From assembly GCA_026712885.1 (NCBI GenBank), contig JAPOPO010000551.1, forward strand, positions 1 through 6,502: 6,502 bases of DNA, in the 5' to 3' direction. The notes beneath the pieces were generated by a model. The model was given only the letters and a program-made list of their open reading frames with translations, was not told the DNA's origin and ran no database searches. This stretch comes from Rhodospirillales bacterium (GTDB lineage Bacteria > Pseudomonadota > Alphaproteobacteria > UBA828). The stretch's first letter is position 1. Every line of letters begins with the position of its first letter. The position numbers were made by a program, and so were the translations under genes. Of the stretch, positions 1 through 5,272 are shown in pieces.

Positions 1-137
1 CCGCAGCCGGGGCATGCGAGGTTGCAGCGGAACAGCGGCTCCAGCATGAGCACGAGCGGATAGCGCTTCTCGCCCGAGAGCTTCTTGCCGACGATATAGG
101 CGCCGACGCGGATTTTCTGGATCAGCGGGACGGACAT
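1..137 (-). CDS. hpnH: HpnH, radical-SAM hopanoid biosynthesis protein (N-terminal part; continues beyond window)
   Basis: Only the first 45 codons are present; the gene runs off the left edge. The translation starts MSVPLIQKIRVGAYIVGKKL and includes RYPLVLMLEPLFRCNLACPG. Residues C38, C42 and C45 form the CX3CX2C motif that binds the 4Fe-4S cluster of radical SAM enzymes. This N-terminus matches my memory of the HpnH family very closely. In this family the enzyme adds a 5'-deoxyadenosyl radical to diploptene to make adenosylhopane, the first step in building the extended hopanoid side chain. The start codon lies six bases after the ispH stop. A weak Shine-Dalgarno (TAGGA) overlaps the ispH stop codon, so the two genes are probably cotranscribed and translationally coupled. 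Pairing with ispH makes sense because IspH supplies the isoprenoid precursors. The catalytic barrel beyond residue 45 cannot be checked here. Confidence 0.9.
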   Translation of the reverse strand, partial: MSVPLIQKIRVGAYIVGKKLSGEKRYPLVLMLEPLFRCNLACPGC

Positions 138-143
138 CGGATC

Positions 144-1139
144 CTACTCGGCAGGCGCCGCACCGGCGGCAGGCTCTTGCGCCTTGCCGTTGCCGCTCGC
201 CTCGACCAGTTCGGCCGGCAGCTTGAAGCGCACCCGCTCCTTGATGCCGTCCTGGATCTGCAGCTCGACCGCGTTGATCTCCCGTAGCCGGGCGACCAGG
301 TCCTGCACCAGCTCTTCCGGCGCCGATGCGCCGGCGGTCACGCCCACGCGGCGCACGCCGTCGAACCATGTCGGATCGAGGTCGCGGGCGTCGTCGATCA
401 GGTGCGTCGGCACGCCCATCTCCTCGCCGATCTCGCGCAGGCGGTTGGAGTTGGAGCTGTTGCGCGCACCCACGACCAGGATTAGCTCGACATCCTCCGC
501 CAGCTTGCGCACCGAGGCCTGGCGGTTCTGGGTCGCGTAGCAGATGTCCTTCACGTCGGGGCCGGAGATGCTCGGGAAGCGCGAAGTCAGCGCCTCGATC
601 ACGTCGCGGGTGTCGTCGACGCTGAGCGTGGTCTGGGTGACGTAGGCTACCTTGTCGGGATTGGCCACTTCCAGCTTCGCGACGTCGGCCGGCGTCGCGA
701 CGATATGCACCCCGTTCTTAACGCGGCCGCTGGTGCCCTCGACCTCGGGATGCCCGTCGTGGCCGATCAGAATGATCTCGCGGCCCTCGCGCTCGTAGCG
801 CCTGGCCTCGATGTGCACCTTGGCGACCAGCGGGCAAGTGGCGTCGATCACTGGCAGGTTCCGGCGCCCAGCCTCGCTCTCCACCTTCTCAGAGACGCCG
901 TGGGCGCTGAAGATGGTGACGGCGCCTTCGGGCACCTCGTCGATCTCCTCGACGAAGACCGCGCCCTTCTTGCGCAGGTCGTCCACCACCCGCTTGTTGT
1001 GCACGATCTCGTGGCGGACGTAGACCGGCGGGCCGAAAACTTCGAGCGCGCGCTCGACGATCTCGATCGCCCGCTCCACGCCCGCGCAGAAGCCCCGGGG
1101 CTCCGCCAGGATGACCTGCATGCTGCCGTTGTCGCCCAC
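144..1139 (-). CDS. ispH: 4-hydroxy-3-methylbut-2-enyl diphosphate reductase (IspH/LytB)
   Basis: IspH carries out the final step of the MEP pathway, reducing HMBPP to IPP and DMAPP with a 4Fe-4S cluster in the cytosol. The 331-residue protein is complete. The three cluster cysteines are C18 (in RGFCAGV), C102 (in DATCPLV) and C200 (in ICYATQN). The substrate-binding histidines are H47 (EIVHN), H80 (SAHGV) and H130 with E132 (GHPEVEG). The NSSNSNRL segment starts at residue 227. The tail after about residue 312 is rich in Ala, Gly, Glu and Pro and is probably disordered. The chosen start is a GTG at 1139, because GAGGG lies six bases upstream. An in-frame ATG at 1121 (M7) also fits the usual N-terminus and is the alternative. 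The gene is followed directly by hpnH, so it feeds precursors into an isoprenoid/hopanoid operon. Confidence 0.97.
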   Translation of the reverse strand: MGDNGSMQVILAEPRGFCAGVERAIEIVERALEVFGPPVYVRHEIVHNKRVVDDLRKKGAVFVEEIDEVPEGAVTIFSAHGVSEKVESEAGRRNLPVIDATCPLVAKVHIEARRYEREGREIILIGHDGHPEVEGTSGRVKNGVHIVATPADVAKLEVANPDKVAYVTQTTLSVDDTRDVIEALTSRFPSISGPDVKDICYATQNRQASVRKLAEDVELILVVGARNSSNSNRLREIGEEMGVPTHLIDDARDLDPTWFDGVRRVGVTAGASAPEELVQDLVARLREINAVELQIQDGIKERVRFKLPAELVEASGNGKAQEPAAGAAPAE

Positions 1140-1634
1140 GTTTGGCCCTCGCTCAATCCTGGGGGTGCTCGGGGCGGGATCGTCGACTCCGCGCCCGGAG
1201 CCACCGCTGCACCCTATCGCAGACCCGCGATTCCGACAACACGCGAGAGCCTCCGCCCGGTTTCGCCACTGGCCTCTCGAAAAGGCGGGCTACCGGCCCG
1301 GCATTGTTGGAAAGAAACCACATCCTTGAGGCGGGACGAGCCGGGATTATGGGGGATGCCCGTCTGCAGGCTGCCGCCCCATTTGCCGGCGGCGATGGCG
1401 GGAGGGGCGGTCATGACGCGAACTCTCCCTCCGCCTCCCGGCGGATGGCTGCGACGGTTTCCGCCGAGATGCAGCCCCTGTGTCCGCCCCTGCGGGCGCG
1501 CATCCGCTTCCGGTGACACGTAAGTGACGAGGCTACGCACCCTTCCTCTTGCATCGCCACGGGACCATTCGTCCTCTGCGCGAGACGTGCTGTATCGTCG
1601 GGTGAGTGTTCGGAAACCATAGGAGGGCCAAGGG
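1140..1634. other. Non-coding divergent intergenic region between ispH and cutA
   Basis: No convincing gene lies in these 495 bp. Short open frames exist on both strands (for example 1411-1620 minus and 1214-1414 minus), but they show no family resemblance and no good ribosome-binding site, and such frames are expected at this G+C. The region must hold promoters in both directions. The ispH-side candidate is listed separately. On the cutA side TATCGT at 1593-1598 resembles a -10 element, but no good -35 precedes it. Two small GC hairpins (1430-1445 and 1485-1498) have short stems and no U-tract, so I do not call them terminators. Confidence 0.6.
1211..1239 (-). promoter_or_regulatory. Candidate sigma-70-type promoter for ispH-hpnH
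   Basis: Read on the minus strand there is TTGTCG, a 17-base spacer, then TAGGGT. This matches four of six positions of the -35 consensus and three of six of the -10 consensus, with ideal spacing. G-rich -10 elements of this kind are common in high-G+C alphaproteobacteria. Transcription would start near 1204, giving a leader of about 65 bases before the ispH GTG. This is based on pattern only. Confidence 0.4.
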
Positions 1635-1964
1635 ATGGCTCACGTCGCTGTCTGCGTGACCACCCCGAGCCGGTCCGAGGCCGAGGCCATCGGCCGTGCC
1701 CTGGTGGAAGCGCGCCTCGCGGCCTCGGTCAACGTCGTGCCGGCCCTGTCATCTTTCTACTGGTGGGAGGGCGCACTCCGCGAAGGCGACGAAGCGATGC
1801 TATGGGCGAAGACCCGCGCCGATCTCGTCGAGCCGCTCACGGCCAAGGTCGAGGCGCTGCACAGCTACGACTGCCCCTGCGTGATCGCGCTCCCCATCAC
1901 GGGCGGCAATCCCGACTACCTCGCCTGGATCGACGGTGAGACCGCGGAGAACGCTTCCGGCTAG
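1635..1964 (+). CDS. cutA: CutA family divalent-cation tolerance protein
   Basis: The gene encodes a complete 109-residue CutA1-type protein. The family forms small, very stable cytosolic trimers with a ferredoxin-like fold; they bind divalent metals and were linked to copper tolerance in E. coli, but the molecular role is unsettled. Visible family signatures are an N-terminal strand (VAVCVTTPS), LAASVNVVP (residues 28-36), FYWWEG (41-46), LWAKT (56-60), and a C-terminal HSYDCPCVIALPITGG followed by DYLAWI (residues 76-99). The cysteine usual in the family's CVN segment is Ser31 here; C7, C80 and C82 remain. The ATG is preceded by a strong Shine-Dalgarno, AGGAGG at 1621-1626, eight bases away. 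The gene stands alone: it is divergent from ispH and ends just before a palindromic terminator. Confidence 0.95.
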   Translation: MAHVAVCVTTPSRSEAEAIGRALVEARLAASVNVVPALSSFYWWEGALREGDEAMLWAKTRADLVEPLTAKVEALHSYDCPCVIALPITGGNPDYLAWIDGETAENASG

Positions 1965-1967
1965 CAC

Positions 1968-2001
1968 CGAAATTCGAAAGCCCGACCGTGCACGGTCGGG
2001 C
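1968..2001. terminator. Perfect-palindrome hairpin after cutA, probable (bidirectional) terminator
   Basis: Positions 1980-2001 are a perfect 22-bp palindrome. Each 11-base arm reads GCCCGACCGTG on its own strand, so the RNA would fold as a GC-rich hairpin with a tiny loop. It begins 15 bases after the cutA stop. On the minus strand it is followed by TTTCGAATTT, a partial U-tract. The plus strand has none. It may therefore stop minus-strand transcripts from the winged-helix gene better than cutA mRNA, and its place between convergent genes fits use in both directions. A dyad protein-binding site is the alternative reading. Confidence 0.6.
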
Positions 2002-2181
2002 CGCTGCGTAGCGTTTCCAACCGAGTCTCTCCCATGCGTCGTCATGCCCGGACTCCTTCCGCGCAGCCATGGCGGCTACGTACGGCTGAGGGGTGTGGAT
2101 GGCTGGAGCTGTCTCGGCCAAACTTGGTTAGCGATGCCAGCCACTTGACACGAAGCTCCGCGAACTCAGCGCTAGCCTTTA

Positions 2182-2430
2182 TCAACGGCTATTGGATAAG
2201 GTGTACAGCTCCGTGTCGTCGCATCTATCTATCTTTTTCTGCTTTAGTAGTCCGCCAAGTAGCGAATAAGTTAGAAAGTTTTTCTGCCTTCCTTTGAAAT
2301 CATACTTTAAGCAAAGCTCCCTGGCTATTTGGGAATTCTTGAGTCCTTTTTTATGGCTATCTAGGAGCTCCATGATGCAGTGTTCGAGTTCTGCTCGTGC
2401 TGCCTTAGCTCGCTCAACTAACTCGCTCAT
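2182..2430 (-). CDS. Small predicted winged-helix DNA-binding protein, AT-rich, probably acquired
   Basis: The gene encodes 82 residues. I do not recognise a named gene, but the pattern looks like a winged helix-turn-helix. There is a charged N-terminal helix (1-25), then GLKNSQIARELCLKYDF (29-45) as a helix-turn-helix start, GRQKNFLTYSLLGGLLKQ (47-64) as a likely recognition helix, and KIDRCDDTELYTL (66-78) as the wing. Small proteins with a similar NSQIA...GRQK..LTYS.LG.LL pattern are, as I recall, common in accessory regions, so a role as a regulator or defence accessory is possible but unproven. The ATG at 2430 was chosen because AAGGG lies eight bases upstream; an in-frame ATG at 2451 is less well supported. 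Codon use (TTA, AGA, AAA) and G+C are very different from the neighbours: I count 74 G or C among 180 bases at 2221-2400. It lies 99 bp downstream of vapC on the same strand and may be read through from it. Confidence 0.72.
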   Translation of the reverse strand: MSELVERAKAARAELEHCIMELLDSHKKGLKNSQIARELCLKYDFKGRQKNFLTYSLLGGLLKQKKIDRCDDTELYTLSNSR

Positions 2431-2529
2431 GGTTGTTTCCCTTCTTGTCATTACGGATGACAGCAAAATCAGGAGTGACTTTGCTCGGAGCACTTCCTGG
2501 TGAAGGGGACACAAATCGTGGGGCGCCCC

Positions 2530-2907
2530 TCACCACTGCCGATCGATGCCGATGGCGTCAAAAACCTCGTCGACCGAGACCAGCGCGCAGTTCTCCAGCC
2601 GTGCCTGGGCCGCGAGCAGGCGGTCCCACGGGTCGCGGTGATCCCACTCGAGCTGGGCCGCATACTCGGCATGGTCGAGCGTGATGGGAAGATCCTCGAC
2701 ATCGTTGCGCCTGAGCGCCGCCCGCAACTCCTGCGGCGGCAGGGCGATGCGGCTGCGCTGCGCCTTCCATTCGAGCTCGTATATCGAAACCGCGCTGACC
2801 AGCACGGCGTTCTCTCGATCCAGGATCAGCTTCCTGGCGGACGCGGACAGTCGCGGACTGCCCGCGACCCACCAGTAGAGGGCATGACTATCGAGAAGCA
2901 GCCTCAC
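2530..2907 (-). CDS. vapC: VapC-type PIN-domain toxin ribonuclease
   Basis: A 125-residue single PIN domain, the usual length for VapC toxins. VapC proteins are Mg2+-dependent ribonucleases that cut specific RNAs (often tRNA or rRNA) and slow growth when freed from the antitoxin. The acidic active-site residues are visible: D6 in MRLLLDSHALYWW, E44 in SIYELEWKA, and D92 and D95 in the HRDPWDRLLAAQA block; D113 in LVSVDEVF completes the typical C-terminal pattern. No key residue is missing, so the toxin is probably active. The start is a GTG at 2907 that overlaps the TGA stop of vapB (GTGA, four bases shared), a coupling typical of toxin-antitoxin pairs that keeps antitoxin synthesis ahead of toxin. 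Targets cannot be read from the sequence. Confidence 0.93.
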   Translation of the reverse strand: MRLLLDSHALYWWVAGSPRLSASARKLILDRENAVLVSAVSIYELEWKAQRSRIALPPQELRAALRRNDVEDLPITLDHAEYAAQLEWDHRDPWDRLLAAQARLENCALVSVDEVFDAIGIDRQW

Positions 2908-3185
2908 GATGCCTTGGGCGGGCCGCGCCAGATGCCGAGTGTATCGCCGTAGCTGCCAGCGTCGATCATGGCCTGCTCCTGATCCTCGCGGCCGAACAGG
3001 TCGTCGGGCAGGTTGAGGTGCTTGAGCGGCGCGGCCTCGCGCTGCGCGGCCTCGGTCGGCGGCACGATGCGCGCCTGCGGTTCGCTCCCTTTGGTGATCA
3101 TGATCTCCTCACCCTCCTTGGCGCGCGCCAGGAGGCTCGAAAAGCTGGCACGGGCTTCGGCAACCTTGAAGACCTTTGTCGGCAT
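2904..3185 (-). CDS. vapB: Phd/YefM-type antitoxin paired with VapC
   Basis: A 93-residue antitoxin of the Phd/YefM fold, partner of the downstream PIN toxin. Residues 5-42 carry the family pattern: VAEARASFSSLLARAKEG, then EEIMITKG and QARIVPP. This N-terminal part normally dimerises and binds DNA. The rest, including LPDDLFGREDQEQAM and GIWRGPP near the end, would be the flexible region that wraps the toxin active site. The ATG at 3185 gives the standard family N-terminus (MPTKVFKVAEA). An in-frame GTG at 3227 would add 14 basic residues and is less likely. The ribosome-binding site is weak (GGGGAA, about eight bases upstream). Expression is probably autoregulated through the inverted repeat upstream. 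The symbol follows the toxin; by fold it is Phd-like rather than AbrB-like. Confidence 0.88.
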   Translation of the reverse strand: MPTKVFKVAEARASFSSLLARAKEGEEIMITKGSEPQARIVPPTEAAQREAAPLKHLNLPDDLFGREDQEQAMIDAGSYGDTLGIWRGPPKAS

Positions 3186-3240
3186 GACCCTGTTCCCCGA
3201 TTTACGCCAGCGGCGAACACCATGCACGCCCCTTCCAAAG

Positions 3241-3270
3241 ATATGTACAACCTAGTTGATCATATTGCAA
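3241..3270 (-). promoter_or_regulatory. Candidate vapBC promoter with overlapping inverted-repeat operator
   Basis: Positions 3241-3265 form an imperfect inverted repeat: arms ATATGTACAAC and GTTGATCATAT around a 3-base centre, with 9 of 11 positions paired. The same stretch, read on the minus strand, contains TTGCAA (3265-3270), a 17-base spacer, and TACATA (3242-3247), a weak but well-spaced sigma-70-type promoter. A dyad lying across the core promoter is what toxin-antitoxin autoregulation requires: antitoxin bound here would block RNA polymerase. The short AT-rich dip also stands out in an otherwise GC-rich gap. The predicted leader before the vapB ATG is about 50 bases. Confidence 0.6.
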
Positions 3271-3306
3271 CGAGAAGCCCCACGAACACCCGCCGGTGCC
3301 GGCAGT

Positions 3307-3334
3307 TTGACGCAGCCGGCAGGGTGCCCATGAT
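3307..3334 (+). promoter_or_regulatory. Candidate promoter for the pxpBCA-like operon
   Basis: TTGACG (3307-3312), a 16-base spacer and CATGAT (3329-3334) match five of six and four of six consensus positions. Transcription would start near 3341, leaving a short leader of about 20 bases that includes the purine-rich GGAAAGGG and GGGGG before the ATG at 3361. No other good promoter lies between the divergent vapB promoter and this gene. This is pattern evidence only. Confidence 0.33.
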
Positions 3335-3360
3335 GGCGGGGCGGAAAGGGCGGGGGCGGC

Positions 3361-4233
3361 ATGATTTACGACGAGCCGATCTTCAGGACGCTGGGCGATA
3401 CCGCGATCAACGTCGAGTTCGGTGACGAATCGAGCATCCCCATCAACTTCCGCATCCTGGCGCTCGACTTCGCGCTGCGCGAGCACCCGCCCAAGGGGCT
3501 GGCCGAGACCAACCCGCAGGTGCGCACCCTCGGCCTCGTCTTCAACCCGCTCGCCACCACGCGCGCACGCATCGTCGACCACGTGAAGGCGTTGATCGCT
3601 GCCCAGGGCACGGTGGAGACCCTGCCGAGCCGCCGCGTGATCATCCCGGCACTCTACGACGATCCCTGGTCCAGGGAATGCGCCGAGGCCTTCGGGGTGC
3701 GCAACAACATCGAGTACATCGCCGAGTTCAACGACATGACGGTGGCGCAAGTGATCGAGACCCACACCGGCTGCGATTACTGGGTCACCGGCGTGGGCTT
3801 CGTCCCCGGCGCCTTCATGTCCTACGCCATGGACCCGGGGAAGCGCTTCGGCGCGCCGCTTTACCGCACGCCCCGCACCTGGACCCACGCCCGGCTGCTC
3901 AACTTCGGCGGCCTCACCTCCACCATCTATCCGATCCGGATACCGGGCGGCGGGCAGCTCTTCGGCCGCACCCCCATCGAAATCTTCGATCTGAGGGAGA
4001 TAAGCCCGGCCTTCGCCGACGGCCCGGTGCTCGCCTGCGCCGGCGATCGGCACCGCTACGAGTCGATCGGCCGCGAGGAATACGACGCGATCCGCGCCGA
4101 CGTGGAGGCCGGCACCTACGCGTACCGGGTCGAGGACGGCACCTTCGACTGCGCGGGCTACGTGGCCTGGCTCGCCGAAATCGGTGAGCCGGCGGAGAGG
4201 CTCGACCCCGAGAGCCTGTGGAAGCCGGTCTGA
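3361..4233 (+). CDS. pxpB: PxpB/KipI-like carboxyltransferase-domain protein (divergent 5-oxoprolinase subunit B)
   Basis: The protein has 290 residues. It belongs to the KipI / allophanate hydrolase subunit 1 family. PxpB normally joins PxpC and PxpA to open 5-oxoproline to glutamate using ATP. Family marks are LGDTAINVEFGD (11-22) at the N-terminus, VGFVPG (145-150), TPRTW (170-174), TIYPIRIPGGGQLFGRTPIEIFD (188-210, core GRTP at 202-205). Departures are clear. The usual GFAYLGGLD stretch reads GAFMSYAMD, and the normally conserved GGQTGIYP reads GGLTSTIYP, losing the Gln. It is also about 50-60 residues longer than a typical KipI, with an extra C-terminal part (211-290) ending in SLWKPV. 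The stop overlaps the next ATG by one base (TGATG). The start ATG follows purine-rich bases but no textbook Shine-Dalgarno. Family assignment is firm; the reaction is uncertain, and the symbol denotes the family. Confidence 0.83.
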   Translation: MIYDEPIFRTLGDTAINVEFGDESSIPINFRILALDFALREHPPKGLAETNPQVRTLGLVFNPLATTRARIVDHVKALIAAQGTVETLPSRRVIIPALYDDPWSRECAEAFGVRNNIEYIAEFNDMTVAQVIETHTGCDYWVTGVGFVPGAFMSYAMDPGKRFGAPLYRTPRTWTHARLLNFGGLTSTIYPIRIPGGGQLFGRTPIEIFDLREISPAFADGPVLACAGDRHRYESIGREEYDAIRADVEAGTYAYRVEDGTFDCAGYVAWLAEIGEPAERLDPESLWKPV

Positions 4234-5246
4234 TGCTGAAGGTCATCGACGGCGGCCTGCGCACTACGGTCCAGGACATGGGGCGGCGCGGCGGACAGGC
4301 TTTGGGTATTCCACCCTCCGGCGCGCAGGACGGCTTCGCGCTCCGGATCGCCAATCTGCTCGTCGGCAACCCACCCGGCGGGCCGCTGGTGGTGCGCGAC
4401 GACCCCGGCGCGGCCGGGCTGGAGCTGACCCTCGGCCGGCTGAAGCTCAAGGCACTACAGGACCACGTGCTTGCGCTCACCGGCGCGGATACCGGCGCGA
4501 CCGTGGACGGCGAAGCGGTACCCTGCTGGACGAGCTTCGTGCTGCGCGAGGGCCAGACCCTCGCCTGCGGCCTCGCCCAGAGCGGAGCCCGCGCCTATCT
4601 CGCGGTTCACGGCGGCATCGACGTGCCGCTCTACCGGGGCAGCCGCGCCACGCATGTCAGCGGCGGCTTCGGCGGGCTGGAGGGGCGCCCGCTCGCGAAG
4701 GACGACCGCCTGCCGGTGGGCGCGGCGACGGCAGCGGTGGCGGACCTCGCCGGGCGCCGGTTGCGGCCAGACCTGGTGCCAAGCTACGCGCCGCCCATGC
4801 AGGTGCGAACGGTCGCCGGGCCCGAGGAGCACCACTTCACCGCCGACAGCGTCGAGGCCTTCTACGCCACGGCGTGGAAGCTCAACCCCAAGGCGGACCG
4901 CACGGGGATGCGCCTCATCGGCCCAGAACTCTCCTTCCGGCCGGGGCGCCCGCACTACCTGATCGAGGACGCGGGCAAGGACCCCTCCAACATCGTGATC
5001 GACCCCGGCGCGCCAGTCGGCACCGTGCAGGTGCCCTCGGGGGTCGAGCCGATCGTGCTCTGCGTCGATTCGCCCAGCATCGGCGGCTACGCGCGGATCG
5101 CCGTCGTGATCACCACCGACATGGCACGGGTGGGCCAGGTCCGCCCCTTCGAGGAGACCCGCTTTGTCCGCATCTCCCACGAGGACGCGGTGGCGGCGCT
5201 CGCCGCGCAGGAAGCCACGATCGCGGACCCGGACATCATCATCTGA
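4233..5246 (+). CDS. pxpC: PxpC/KipA-like biotin-dependent carboxyltransferase family protein (divergent subunit C)
   Basis: A 337-residue KipA / allophanate hydrolase subunit 2 type protein, expected to form a heteromer with the preceding PxpB-like subunit. Visible motifs are GLRTTVQDMGR (8-18), IPPSGAQDGFALRIANLLVGN (26-46), ALTGAD (81-86), RAYLAVHGGIDVP (120-132), RTGMRLIGPELSF (223-235), VQVPSGVEPI (265-274) and CVDSPSIGGYARIA (277-290). Compared with the usual pattern, the stretch after residue 46 carries a short insertion (RDDPGA), the RMG near 223 is RTG, and the usual QTTGGYP is PSIGGYA. The start was set to the ATG at 4233, which shares one base with the pxpB stop and gives the normal family N-terminus; GGAAG lies eight bases upstream. 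A GTG at 4218 is in frame but would add only five residues. Despite the family name there is no biotin-attachment domain here. Confidence 0.86.
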   Translation: MLKVIDGGLRTTVQDMGRRGGQALGIPPSGAQDGFALRIANLLVGNPPGGPLVVRDDPGAAGLELTLGRLKLKALQDHVLALTGADTGATVDGEAVPCWTSFVLREGQTLACGLAQSGARAYLAVHGGIDVPLYRGSRATHVSGGFGGLEGRPLAKDDRLPVGAATAAVADLAGRRLRPDLVPSYAPPMQVRTVAGPEEHHFTADSVEAFYATAWKLNPKADRTGMRLIGPELSFRPGRPHYLIEDAGKDPSNIVIDPGAPVGTVQVPSGVEPIVLCVDSPSIGGYARIAVVITTDMARVGQVRPFEETRFVRISHEDAVAALAAQEATIADPDIII

Positions 5247-5272
5247 CGAACAGAAACGCAGGGGGGCATGAC

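Noticed and set aside
705..1523. Plus-strand open frame of 272 residues over the ispH start region
   Set aside because: Its first half is the complement of ispH and the rest runs into non-coding DNA; no motif or ribosome-binding site supports it.
1411..1620. Minus-strand 69-residue frame ending in a plausible amphipathic helix, with a TCATGA overlap to another short frame at 1214-1414
   Set aside because: The overlap looks operon-like, but neither product resembles a known protein, no good Shine-Dalgarno is present, and chance frames are common at this G+C.
2040..2075. GTCATGCCCGGACTCCTTCC, resembling intergenic palindromic repeats of alphaproteobacteria
   Set aside because: Only one arm is present and no second copy occurs in the window, so a repeat cannot be supported.
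2145..2173. Perfect TTGACA hexamer at 2145-2150
   Set aside because: No acceptable -10 lies 16-18 bases downstream, and a plus-strand transcript from here would only run antisense to the winged-helix gene.
3202..4053. Long open frame on the minus strand (283 residues) opposite the pxpB-like gene
   Set aside because: It is antisense to a gene with clear family motifs. The translation is rich in Gly, Ala, Arg, Asp and His with no recognisable family, typical of shadow frames in GC-rich DNA.
4184..5272. The pxpA frame stays open upstream through the whole pxpC gene, suggesting a giant fusion
   Set aside because: The upstream part is an Arg/Ala/Pro-rich shadow of pxpC. Homology starts at 5273, which also has a strong Shine-Dalgarno.
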